53,706 nt of DNA from an uncultured Prevotellaceae bacterium (GTDB taxonomy: Bacteria; Bacteroidota; Bacteroidia; Bacteroidales; Bacteroidaceae), in contig CAMVLT010000022.1 in assembly GCA_947168395.1 (NCBI GenBank), forward strand, positions 1 to 53,706. The letters are read 5' to 3'. A program made the position numbers and the translations under genes. This document shows positions 29,426 to 37,978 of this stretch, in pieces. Within the stretch, counting starts at the first letter, position 1, and each line of letters opens with the position of its first letter. Under the pieces are notes generated by a model. The model saw only the letters and a program-made list of their open reading frames with translations. It had not been told where the DNA came from and did not search any database.

Positions 29426-30718
29426 TTACGGCAGTTTGGTTTGCATCACTTTCTCTGGTTCGATAGTGACCTTACTCTCGTCCACCATGCTTCTGTCGAG
29501 GCCGAAAATGTCGGCAAAGAAGTCATAGACGGCTTGGCGCTTGTTGGGACCGAAGTCGTGACGCTCGTCAGGAAGATGAATATTGCGGACGTTGTCACTT
29601 GCTCCGTAGAAGCCAAAGATGCGCTGGATAAATGGATATTCGAGCTTGGGGTTCGATGAAGTCCAGTCGCCGCCATCGCTTACCAGCAACAGCGGTTTAG
29701 GGGCGATAACGGCAGCCAATTCCGCCTCGCAGGTGCCGTCGCCTGCCAATTGCACGGGCATGCCACTCTCACATGGACAGCCGCCGTCGAAATGCGAGGC
29801 CACATGTACCACAGGAGCCGAAGCCGTGATACGGTCGTCGAGCAGGGCCAACAGCACGGTATGGGTTCCTCCGCCACTACCTCCATTGGCAGCAACCCGT
29901 ATGGGGTCGATGTCCTTACGGTTCGTCAGCATGTAGTCAAGCAGTTTCAGACCACAGGCAGCCTGAAAGATATGAGCCCGGGCGGAATGGTGATCGCCCA
30001 CCTCGGCTGCCGACTGACTGTAACCGTAAAGGTCGAAGTCCACGCAAATGGCTCCCATCCTTGCTAATGTGGCGAGGCGCTGTTGTTCGTCGTCACGATA
30101 GCGTGATGGCCAATGGCCATCGGGACAGACAATGAGGGGCTTTCTGCCTTTCTTCAACGAGCTATAGATAGTGCCGAAGACATGTTGTCCTGGTGTCAGC
30201 TCGATACAGATGTTCTGTGTGGTATATCCATCGTGCCTGCGGACTTTCGAGAGAATGGGCTTGGCATCCTTTACACAGGAGTCGAGGAAGGCATCAATCT
30301 CCAATCGCTCACGAACCTCTTTCTTCAATATCGCACGACGGGCTTCCCACTCCTGGGCATTATGGTATTTCGCTGAGAGGTAGTCGAGCATCTGTCTGCC
30401 TTCGTCCTCATGCCGACGGGGGTATTCGTAGCGCTTGATTTTATAGGTGTTGCCGCTTTGCTTCCACCAGTTCCAGTCGAAGTGCTTGCAGATGTTGTCG
30501 AGCGTCTGTTCCAAGGAATAGGGACGGACGCGGAAGTCGGCGTAGGTCAGCATGATGCCTGCCGTATCTACATTACTATCGAACTTGAACTTCACACCGA
30601 ACCGCTTGGCTACATCCTTCATGACATTACTCACGGGGCGGCTGTATTGCGTCTCGTAGTTTTGTGACGAGGCTTGCATGGCAAGCAGCATCACGGCTGT
30701 CGTCAGTATCTTTCTCAT
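29426..30718 (-). CDS. Secreted alpha/beta-hydrolase esterase with an N-terminal STN-like domain
   Basis: 430 residues. Signal peptide to about residue 18. Residues about 25-95 look like an STN (secretin/TonB N-terminal) domain: VMKDVAKRFGVKFKFDSNVD, LEQTLDNICKHFDWNWWKQS, YKIKRYE. Residues about 150-420 are an alpha/beta hydrolase of the acetyl-xylan-esterase type, with nucleophile Ser in NGGSGGGTHT and catalytic His in DERHDFGP. It probably removes acetyl groups from pectin side chains. STN domains normally sit on TonB receptors or anti-sigma factors, so this fusion is unusual. Overlaps the preceding gene by 4 bp (ATGA type), so translation is likely coupled. Confidence 0.7.
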   Translation of the reverse strand: MRKILTTAVMLLAMQASSQNYETQYSRPVSNVMKDVAKRFGVKFKFDSNVDTAGIMLTYADFRVRPYSLEQTLDNICKHFDWNWWKQSGNTYKIKRYEYPRRHEDEGRQMLDYLSAKYHNAQEWEARRAILKKEVRERLEIDAFLDSCVKDAKPILSKVRRHDGYTTQNICIELTPGQHVFGTIYSSLKKGRKPLIVCPDGHWPSRYRDDEQQRLATLARMGAICVDFDLYGYSQSAAEVGDHHSARAHIFQAACGLKLLDYMLTNRKDIDPIRVAANGGSGGGTHTVLLALLDDRITASAPVVHVASHFDGGCPCESGMPVQLAGDGTCEAELAAVIAPKPLLLVSDGGDWTSSNPKLEYPFIQRIFGFYGASDNVRNIHLPDERHDFGPNKRQAVYDFFADIFGLDRSMVDESKVTIEPEKVMQTKLP

Positions 30719-33700
30719 TTGTATGTCAGTTTTCCTAAATTTTTCCTGTTAGCAACCATCTTCCCGTCAACCATAAGGGTGAGTCCCGTGCCTTGGTGAT
30801 AGTGCTGGCCGTCCTTGTCCCAGATAATCGTGAGGGCATGACCACGGCAGACAACGCCATCGAGACAGAAGTAATCCCACTGGCCATCGGGTATCAGTGG
30901 ATTTACCACAATACTGCCGTCTGACTGTGGCCGGAGTCCGCAGATACCCGTTATCATCAGGTCGTTGAACGTAGAGTGGTTATAGTAGCGGCTACGTTCG
31001 CGGTCGCCCATCAGCCAGGCACCATTTGTCTCGTCAAGATACTCGCCAATATAGGGTCGGCCACGATGATGCTGACTCTCGACGTATAGCTGCATCTGTT
31101 TGAAGAAGGTCTGTGGGGGGATGGCAGAACCGTTACGATTCAAGTAGTTGGCCAGAGCTGTAAGGGTCTGCGAGGTGGCGAAGGGCCAGATGGCACCGTC
31201 CCATTCACATTTGCCCACACCGTGACTGCGGAACGCTGGATGGCGGCGCTCGGCTGTGGTCAGACCATAGGGTGCCGAGAAACCTTTCTCGTCGAGCAGT
31301 TGTTGCCAGGCAACGTCATACTTGGAACCGACTGCTGGCAGGTCGAAGTACCAGGGGATATAGCCGATGGCCTCGCGAACGTTGGCCGAGGAGTCGCCAC
31401 GAAGGGTTTCAAAGAACTGCTGCTCCTCGTTCCAAAGCCTGTTCTCAATAAGGTTACGCAGGGTGTCGGCCTTCTGCTCATACTGTGCTGCCTTGTCTGT
31501 TGCGCCTGTCATCCGACTCATGGCTGCCAGGGCCTTGGCATTGCCGAACATATAGCTGTTGATGGTGGGTCGTGCATACTGCTTCTTTCGCCCGCCGCTG
31601 ATACTCTCCTCCATACCGTCCTGCACATCGCCCTGCCAGTAGAGCCCTGATGGCAGACGGTTCGTACGTTCCCAACGGGCATATTCCTCTTCGAGGCGGG
31701 GCATTAGTCGCAGCAGGAAGTTGGTGTCGCCCTGTACCTTCCACATCTCATAGAGGGCAGCGGGGTTCCACGACGAGAATTTGTTCATCTTTGTCATCGC
31801 CAGTCCATCGTTGCCATAGTACCATGTGCGCAGAATCTGATGCAGATAGGTGGTATCACGCAGCCAGCGGCTCTCCATCACATGATGACCAATGGCACAG
31901 GCTATCAGATTATAACGGTCGGCATAGCTGCGGTCTACGAGAAACTCCGTCATGCCGTAGCCTGCTGGTGTGCGCTTGATATGTTTGCGGAGTATCCACC
32001 AGCGGTAATAGTACATTTCGCGGAAATTCTCCTGCGGACAGTCGAATAGGGGTATGTTCTCACGCATCCACTCCGATGCGACTGCGTTGGGGATGGTAGT
32101 GACAATGTTTTCGTCCTCCATCGAGTTGAAGTGCTCTGCATAGTGGGCGAAATCGTCGTATCTGAGCACGGCTGCTGACGCATCAGCATCGAGTGAACGC
32201 GAGGTCACATTGCTGATGGCAAAGTTGGCCTTGGGGTCATGCTCATTGACACGGGGCATGTCATAGTCCTGGTCGGCGGGGGTGTTGATGTCGGGCTTAT
32301 CGAACAGCATTCCTGTCCGGAAGACTATTCTTGAGATACTTTCCACGGGGGTGTCGAACTGTCGTACGCAGGCTTTCTTGCCGTTCAGGTAGTACACGGC
32401 ACGATGTAAAGAGGTCGAGAGCACAGCCTTCACATGATACGTATTTCCTGCCTCGTATCTTCTCAATATCGTACCATAGCGGGCACCGCCCTTCACTCGT
32501 ATGACTCCCGTAGAATCTACGACTATCCGTGAGCATACTGTCCCTGCATCATCCACAAACTCAATGTCCAGCTCACCATAGCCGTTCTGTCCGACTATCA
32601 GGTCGAACTCCACCTCCAATTCTTTCGTGTTAGGAATCACACGTTCAGCCTTGGCGTAGTCGTAGGGATCGCTGTCATAGAGTGTGAGCCAACCGTCTCG
32701 GAGCAGCAACGGGCAAAGACGAGGCATATAGAGATTCCAGTCTGTCAAATCAGTCAACTTGGTACGTATGTCGAATGGTTGGGCATGTGTCGTAGCATGC
32801 TGACGAACGGGAACAGCAATTCTCGACACCCACATGTCTTCTTTGTTGTTGCTGTAAGCCACCCAAAGGTTGCTGTCCTTGGGCATGCCATTACCCTCCT
32901 GAATGCCTCTGACATACTGAGGGCCGTAGCTTTTATACTGTCCACCATGTCTGAGGGGTGTCACCTCGCCATTCACTAACGATAGTGTCGTATAGTCGAG
33001 TCCGTCCTTACTCAGCGAGACGGCAAGCGGCCATCGGTACTCGGAAGGATTATATACCGTTGCGTAGGTGCCGTCCGAGAGCCGCTGCCCCCAGATCTTA
33101 GCATTCGAGTTCACGAAACCTGGCGCACGGTCGCAGCCCAGCTTTCCGTCAATGTTGACCAGTCGCCAAGTATTGCCGCCATCAGCCGAGAGACTCGTCA
33201 CGGCATGTTTCCAAAGTCCCACCTTCCGACCGTCGGGCAGCGTGTAGCCCGAAAAGGCCTTATAGGGCTTGTTGAGCGGGATAAGCGGGTCGTTGCGGTC
33301 AGCCTCTTCCACCCATTGCATCCGTTGCATGGGGTCGGCCAACATGGCGTTGACAGCAGCAACAAAGGCCTTGTCCTTCGACCGCTTGTAATACGGGAAA
33401 ACCGTATTACGCTCTGAGAAATTGTGATTGTAATAAACGAAGTAGATGGGGCCGAGGCTGCCGTCTTGTTTAACCTCCCTTACCACACGGCCTATGCCAT
33501 TGCCGTCATTTGGGTCGTCCTTCATCGTCAGGCAGATGCCATAGTTGCCTGTGGCTATCAACTTCTCACTTGCCGCTTTTCCCTTATCACTTCTATACAC
33601 ATACCAGCCTATACGCTGATGCATCACGGCTTTCAGGTTGTGGGCAGCAGGCAAGTCCTTTCCCTCTTTCGTCCAGCCTTCAGGAACAGGATATTCTGGG

Positions 33701-34878
33701 AACAGCTCTATGGGATTTGTCCACGTGTAGCCATCCTCCGAAGTCTGGAGCATCGTCTTGCCCGGAGCCTCGTGCTCATGACGGGGATCTGTCAGGAAGT
33801 GTAACCAGAACTTTCCGTAGCAATAGGCTATCATTGGCTGATGATTGTAGGTCCAAGGCTTTTCACCTCGCATGGTTTGGATGCTGTGTACACCCACAAC
33901 GGGTTTCAACCCTCCGTCATGTCGCTCAGAGCGGGCGATAGTAGTGCCGCTGTAATGAACCACGTCACGGTTGTATTTGATGAGTCCCTCCACAAGTTTT
34001 TCGTCGGCCGTGAACACCGTGCCGTGCTTATGGCCCACAGGGAAGCTGACTGTTCCTGTCTGATTCTGGAAGGTTCTGAAGTCTTTCGTGCGATGGGCAC
34101 CGTATATCTTGTGCTGATAACTGTCGTAGTAGATGTAATACCAGTCTCCTATTTTCGCCGTTGAGGGACCCTCGGTAAATGACTCAGTAAAAGCATCCGA
34201 AGCTGCACTCCACGGCCCGTATGGCGACGTGGAAAATGCCACCTTAATATTACGCATGGGGCGCGAGTTGTCTTTCACCACCATTACATAGTCATTCTTG
34301 TTGCGCTTCACAAGGGTGGCATCGATGGCCGAGAATCCTGGGTCGTAGAAAAGCTGCGGCTTCGAGAAGGTCTTGAAGTCTTTGGTCGTCAAATAATACA
34401 GCCGGTGGTTGTTCTTGTGGTCTTCCTGATAGTCGGGGAACTTGCCTGGCACGCACGAGGCCCATATCACCATGAACTGCCGTTTCACGTCGTCGTAGAA
34501 TAGTTCGGGTGCCCAAGTGTTTACTGTTGCCGTGTCCATACCTGTGGCAACAAACCGTTGGGGCGTCCAGTGAATCAGGTCCTTCGACGAACTGTAGCCG
34601 AAGCCTTGGTCTCCACGCCATGAGCTGGTCCACACCAGATGAAAGGTACCGTCGGGCCCCACCGCAATAGAGGGGTCGCGCATCACTTTCTGCACGCCGA
34701 CCTCAGGCCGGAGAAACACCCCTTGGATGGAGTCCCACCGGATGCCGTCGTGGCTATAGATAAACCGCAGACCTTCTGTGGCAGGCTCGTGGAAGGAGGT
34801 CGATACGAAGATGTCCTTTGCCTGAATAAGTGTCATGCACCACAGAATAGCGTATGCGGAAACTATTTTTCTTTTCAT
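30715..34878 (-). CDS. Giant multidomain glycosidase: GH43-like, sialidase-like propeller, LamG-like, six-hairpin
   Basis: 1387 residues, signal peptide to residue 20. Residues 21-310 are a GH43-like five-bladed propeller with all three acids visible: Asp in VMRDPS, Asp in SAIDAT, Glu in FTEGPST. Residues about 310-740 form a second, sialidase-like propeller (SADGGNTWRLVNID). Residues about 755-910 are a LamG-like sandwich (LEVEFDLIVGQNGYGELDIE). Residues about 930-1330 are an alpha/alpha six-barrel (YYYRWWILRKHIKRTPAGYG, VGKCEWDGAIWPFATSQ) resembling MGH1-like or GH142 enzymes. GH143-GH142 fusions act on rhamnogalacturonan II, so a similar role is suggested. First gene of the operon; no clear promoter box is visible upstream (34879-34950). 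Confidence 0.75.
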   Translation of the reverse strand: MKRKIVSAYAILWCMTLIQAKDIFVSTSFHEPATEGLRFIYSHDGIRWDSIQGVFLRPEVGVQKVMRDPSIAVGPDGTFHLVWTSSWRGDQGFGYSSSKDLIHWTPQRFVATGMDTATVNTWAPELFYDDVKRQFMVIWASCVPGKFPDYQEDHKNNHRLYYLTTKDFKTFSKPQLFYDPGFSAIDATLVKRNKNDYVMVVKDNSRPMRNIKVAFSTSPYGPWSAASDAFTESFTEGPSTAKIGDWYYIYYDSYQHKIYGAHRTKDFRTFQNQTGTVSFPVGHKHGTVFTADEKLVEGLIKYNRDVVHYSGTTIARSERHDGGLKPVVGVHSIQTMRGEKPWTYNHQPMIAYCYGKFWLHFLTDPRHEHEAPGKTMLQTSEDGYTWTNPIELFPEYPVPEGWTKEGKDLPAAHNLKAVMHQRIGWYVYRSDKGKAASEKLIATGNYGICLTMKDDPNDGNGIGRVVREVKQDGSLGPIYFVYYNHNFSERNTVFPYYKRSKDKAFVAAVNAMLADPMQRMQWVEEADRNDPLIPLNKPYKAFSGYTLPDGRKVGLWKHAVTSLSADGGNTWRLVNIDGKLGCDRAPGFVNSNAKIWGQRLSDGTYATVYNPSEYRWPLAVSLSKDGLDYTTLSLVNGEVTPLRHGGQYKSYGPQYVRGIQEGNGMPKDSNLWVAYSNNKEDMWVSRIAVPVRQHATTHAQPFDIRTKLTDLTDWNLYMPRLCPLLLRDGWLTLYDSDPYDYAKAERVIPNTKELEVEFDLIVGQNGYGELDIEFVDDAGTVCSRIVVDSTGVIRVKGGARYGTILRRYEAGNTYHVKAVLSTSLHRAVYYLNGKKACVRQFDTPVESISRIVFRTGMLFDKPDINTPADQDYDMPRVNEHDPKANFAISNVTSRSLDADASAAVLRYDDFAHYAEHFNSMEDENIVTTIPNAVASEWMRENIPLFDCPQENFREMYYYRWWILRKHIKRTPAGYGMTEFLVDRSYADRYNLIACAIGHHVMESRWLRDTTYLHQILRTWYYGNDGLAMTKMNKFSSWNPAALYEMWKVQGDTNFLLRLMPRLEEEYARWERTNRLPSGLYWQGDVQDGMEESISGGRKKQYARPTINSYMFGNAKALAAMSRMTGATDKAAQYEQKADTLRNLIENRLWNEEQQFFETLRGDSSANVREAIGYIPWYFDLPAVGSKYDVAWQQLLDEKGFSAPYGLTTAERRHPAFRSHGVGKCEWDGAIWPFATSQTLTALANYLNRNGSAIPPQTFFKQMQLYVESQHHRGRPYIGEYLDETNGAWLMGDRERSRYYNHSTFNDLMITGICGLRPQSDGSIVVNPLIPDGQWDYFCLDGVVCRGHALTIIWDKDGQHYHQGTGLTLMVDGKMVANRKNLGKLTYK

Positions 34879-34953
34879 GTAGTATACCTAATTTATAATA
34901 AGGACGCATCAGGCGTTTTTTTGTAATCATTTGTCACTTTTTTGGAAAAAAAC

Positions 34954-34984
34954 TTGCACGTTTAAAAAATAATGCCTACCTTTG
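34954..34984 (+). promoter_or_regulatory. Promoter for the beta-helix lipoprotein gene
   Basis: TTG at 34954-34956 and TACCTTTG at 34977-34984, spacer 20 bp; leader about 35 nt. Confidence 0.75.
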
Positions 34985-35026
34985 ACCCGCAAACTGCATT
35001 ATTAAAAAATTAAAACTACACAAATT

Positions 35027-36073
35027 ATGAAAAAACTAAATTATCTGTTTTCCTTTGCTGCGATAGCTTTCGCAATGTGTATGGTGTCGTGTGATAACGT
35101 TGACAATCCCGCCGAGCCTGACGAGCCTGTTGTACCTGAACAGAAAATCCATGACGGCGACGATCTGGCAACTGCTATTGCCCAGTACTGTGATGTGATT
35201 GAGGGTGTTCCCACGCTGACGCTTCCCGCTGGTGTCTCTGTAGTACTCAACGAGCCTTTTGAAGTGAACACCCCATTGTCTATCAAGGGTGATGCAAATG
35301 ACCCCGCCAAGATTAAAATAGGTGAAGGAGGTAGGTTTATTGGTGGCTTGCAGATTATGAACGTCGTCATCGATGCTTCTGATATGGCTAATCCGCTGTT
35401 TACGTTTGGTACTGAGGACGCCGAAGAGTGGAAATTCGATCATGTTGGCCTCATCAATGTGACGATGACAGGCTTGAAGAAGGCACTTGTTTTTTCGGGC
35501 TGCAAGAACTACGATGTCTCTCTGGTTGTAGAGAACAGCTTAATCCAGGTGGCTGCCGATGTGACTGTGTTCGACTTCACCAAGGGTAGCTTCCCGATTT
35601 TCTTCAATATTAGTAATTCTACATTCTGGGCTTCCGAGGCAACGTCTAAGTCATTCTTCAGTTCTCAGAGCGGACAGAAGGCTACTGATATGGAAGGTGG
35701 TACCGAGACCTTCGAATTCGAGAACTCTACCTTCTATAATCTTGCCAAGAGCAAGAACTTCTTCACACACCGTCAGTCTAACCAGACCTGGTTGTCGTAC
35801 ATCGTTAAAGACTGTATCTTCGTGAACTGCGGTAAGTCAGGTCAGACCATCAAGGGTATGAACGGTGGCCAGAGTGGTAAGAACCCGACATGGGATATTA
35901 CTGGTAACGTATTCAACTTCGACGGTGCCGACACCAGCGCAGATGAATCTACTGGCGACGAAGACGAGCCTGTAAAGGACAGCAAGACCGTTGTGGTCAA
36001 CTTTGCTGACCCCGCCAATGGTGACTTCACTCAGGGTGATGTGAAGGCCGGCGATCCTACGTGGTTTAAATAA
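35027..36073 (+). CDS. Surface lipoprotein with a beta-helix-like (DUF4957/DUF5123) domain
   Basis: 348 residues. Lipobox MVSC with the lipidated Cys at 22, followed by the acidic DNVDNPAEPDEP stretch common in Bacteroidetes surface lipoproteins. From residue about 60 the pattern of short strands with Asn/Ser (IKGDANDPAKIKIGEGG, FENSTFYNLAKSKNFFTH, VKDCIFVNCGKSG) suggests a right-handed beta-helix. It ends VNFADPANGDFTQGDV, as in DUF4957-type proteins of pectin loci. Probably binds pectin at the cell surface; no catalytic motif visible. Divergent from the operon, with its own promoter and terminator. Confidence 0.75.
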   Translation: MKKLNYLFSFAAIAFAMCMVSCDNVDNPAEPDEPVVPEQKIHDGDDLATAIAQYCDVIEGVPTLTLPAGVSVVLNEPFEVNTPLSIKGDANDPAKIKIGEGGRFIGGLQIMNVVIDASDMANPLFTFGTEDAEEWKFDHVGLINVTMTGLKKALVFSGCKNYDVSLVVENSLIQVAADVTVFDFTKGSFPIFFNISNSTFWASEATSKSFFSSQSGQKATDMEGGTETFEFENSTFYNLAKSKNFFTHRQSNQTWLSYIVKDCIFVNCGKSGQTIKGMNGGQSGKNPTWDITGNVFNFDGADTSADESTGDEDEPVKDSKTVVVNFADPANGDFTQGDVKAGDPTWFK

Positions 36074-36110
36074 CGGGAAATAAAATCTGCATAATCTGCA
36101 GCTCTTTTAT

Positions 36111-36139
36111 ACCGCTCCAATCTTTTGGAGCGGTTTTTT
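36111..36139 (+). terminator. Rho-independent terminator after the lipoprotein gene
   Basis: ACCGCTCCAA and TTGGAGCGGT form a perfect 10-bp stem with a short TCTT loop, followed by TTTTTC. Confidence 0.9.
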
Positions 36140-36214
36140 CGTCTCAGGGGCATGAGTACAAACGCCTTTCCTTCGGGTCATAAGAATAGATTACAAAAAC
36201 GCAATTAAGTGAAG

Positions 36215-37960
36215 ATGAAGAAATCATTCGTATTATCATGCTTGTCGTTGCTCGCAGCGACAGCCAGTTTTGCACAGTATCCTCAACTGACGGACGAGGC
36301 CAAACAACTGATTGAGCAGCAGAAGGAAGCCTGGGCGGCACATAGCGATTCAGCTTGGGCCGTAGCTTTCCCCATTGTGGTGAAAGAAGCCAAGGAGGGG
36401 CGTCCTTACGTTCCCTGGGCTGGCATGCCCTACGATTTGCGTCAGGCACGTATTCCCGCCTTCCCAGGTGCCGAGGGTGGGGGGATGTACTCCTTCGGAG
36501 GCCGCGGCGGCAAAGTGCTGACGGTGACCAATCTCAACGACGACGGACCAGGCTCCTTCCGCTGGGCTTGCGAACAGGGTGGTGCCCGCATCATCGTGTT
36601 CAATGTCTCGGGCATCATTCGTCTGAAGTCACCTATTTATGTCCGTGCCCCCTACGTCACCATAGCCGGACAGACGGCCCCTGGCGAGGGCATCTGCATC
36701 GCGGGTGAGTCGTTCCAGGTTGACACCCACGACGTGATTGTTCGCCACATGCGCTTCCGTCGTGGTGAGACCAACGTCATGAACCGTGAGGACTCCTTCG
36801 GTGGCAATCCCGTCGGGAACATCATGATTGACCATTGCTCCTGCGAGTGGGGCCTCGACGAGAACATCTCCTTCTACCGTCACATGTTCGACATGAACAA
36901 CGGCAAACCCAAGGAGAAGAAACCGACGGTGAACGTCACTATTCAGAACACCATCTCGGCAAAGGCACTTGATACCTGGAACCATGCCTTCGGCTCGACC
37001 ATCGGCGGCGAGAACACCACCTTCATGCGCAACCTCTGGGCCGACAACACAGGCCGTAACCCCAGCGTGGGATGGGCGGGCGTGTTCAACTTCGTCAACA
37101 ACGTTGTCTATAATTGGGTACACCGCACCGCCGATGGCGGCGAGTACAAGTCGATGTTCAACTTTATCAACAACTACTACAAGCCTGGCCCTCTGACGCC
37201 CAAGGACTCTCCTGTAGGTCATCGTATCACCAAGAGCGAGAGCCGCAGCGAAGGACTCTTCCCCTTCAAGCAGTTTGGCCGTGTCTATGCTATGGGCAAC
37301 GTCATGGAGGGCTATCCAGAGATTACCAACGACAACTGGAACGGTGGTATACAGACCGCCGACAAAGATGGCGCGATGGACGAGACGGAGCTGGCTCTGA
37401 TGCGCTCCGACGAACCTTTCGAAATGCCCTTTGTCACCATCATGGGTGCCGGGAAAGCCTTCGAATGGGTGCTCTCCAACGCTGGTGCCAACGTGCCCTG
37501 CCGCGACATCGTCGACCAGCGCATTTGCGAGGAGGTGCGCACGGGCATAGCCTACTACGTACCCAACTATGAAAAGAAGGTGAAGGACAATCCATACGGC
37601 GACATGTGGGGACTCCACCCGAAATCGCAGAACGAGCAGGGCTTCTTCAAGTACCGTCGTCTGCCACAGGATTCCTACAAGCAGGGTGTCATTACCGACC
37701 CCCGACAGATGGGCGGCTATCCCGAGTACAAAACCTGGCAGCCCTACGTCGATACCGATAACGACGGCATGCCCGACGCATGGGAGGTGGCCAACGGCCT
37801 GAATCCCAACGATGCTGGTGATGCCGTCCTCGACTGCAATGGCGATGGCTACACCAACATCGAGAAATATATCAACGCCATTCCCACACGCTCGAAAGTT
37901 GATTGGCGCAATCTGAACAACAACTACGATACCCTTGCAGCACAAGGGAAACTGATGTAA
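36215..37960 (+). CDS. Secreted pectate lyase-like protein (PL1 type)
   Basis: 581 residues. Signal peptide MKKSFVLSCLSLLAATASFA. The beta-helix domain has FPGAEGGGMYSFGGRGGKVL, GSFRWACEQGGARIIVFNVS, TIAGQTAPGEG and VRHMRFRRGE, characteristic of Bacteroidetes PL1 pectate lyases that cleave polygalacturonate by beta-elimination. The C-terminus has DTDNDGMPDAWEVANGLNPN and DCNGDGYTNIEKYIN, calcium-binding repeats of the thrombospondin-3/EF-hand type. The start was moved from GTG 36209 to ATG 36215, which gives a standard signal peptide. No good promoter is visible in the 75 bp after the terminator. Converges on the apiosidase gene with an 18-bp gap. Confidence 0.85.
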   Translation: MKKSFVLSCLSLLAATASFAQYPQLTDEAKQLIEQQKEAWAAHSDSAWAVAFPIVVKEAKEGRPYVPWAGMPYDLRQARIPAFPGAEGGGMYSFGGRGGKVLTVTNLNDDGPGSFRWACEQGGARIIVFNVSGIIRLKSPIYVRAPYVTIAGQTAPGEGICIAGESFQVDTHDVIVRHMRFRRGETNVMNREDSFGGNPVGNIMIDHCSCEWGLDENISFYRHMFDMNNGKPKEKKPTVNVTIQNTISAKALDTWNHAFGSTIGGENTTFMRNLWADNTGRNPSVGWAGVFNFVNNVVYNWVHRTADGGEYKSMFNFINNYYKPGPLTPKDSPVGHRITKSESRSEGLFPFKQFGRVYAMGNVMEGYPEITNDNWNGGIQTADKDGAMDETELALMRSDEPFEMPFVTIMGAGKAFEWVLSNAGANVPCRDIVDQRICEEVRTGIAYYVPNYEKKVKDNPYGDMWGLHPKSQNEQGFFKYRRLPQDSYKQGVITDPRQMGGYPEYKTWQPYVDTDNDGMPDAWEVANGLNPNDAGDAVLDCNGDGYTNIEKYINAIPTRSKVDWRNLNNNYDTLAAQGKLM

Positions 37961-37978
37961 CGGCCCGTAAACTTCAGA

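Noticed and set aside
35027..36073. SusD-like lipoprotein
   Set aside because: Has a lipobox but a beta-helix pattern and no SusD-type helical repeats; no SusC gene beside it.
36629..37945. 438-codon antisense frame across the pectate lyase
   Set aside because: Shadow of a GC-rich gene with clear PL1 motifs on the other strand.
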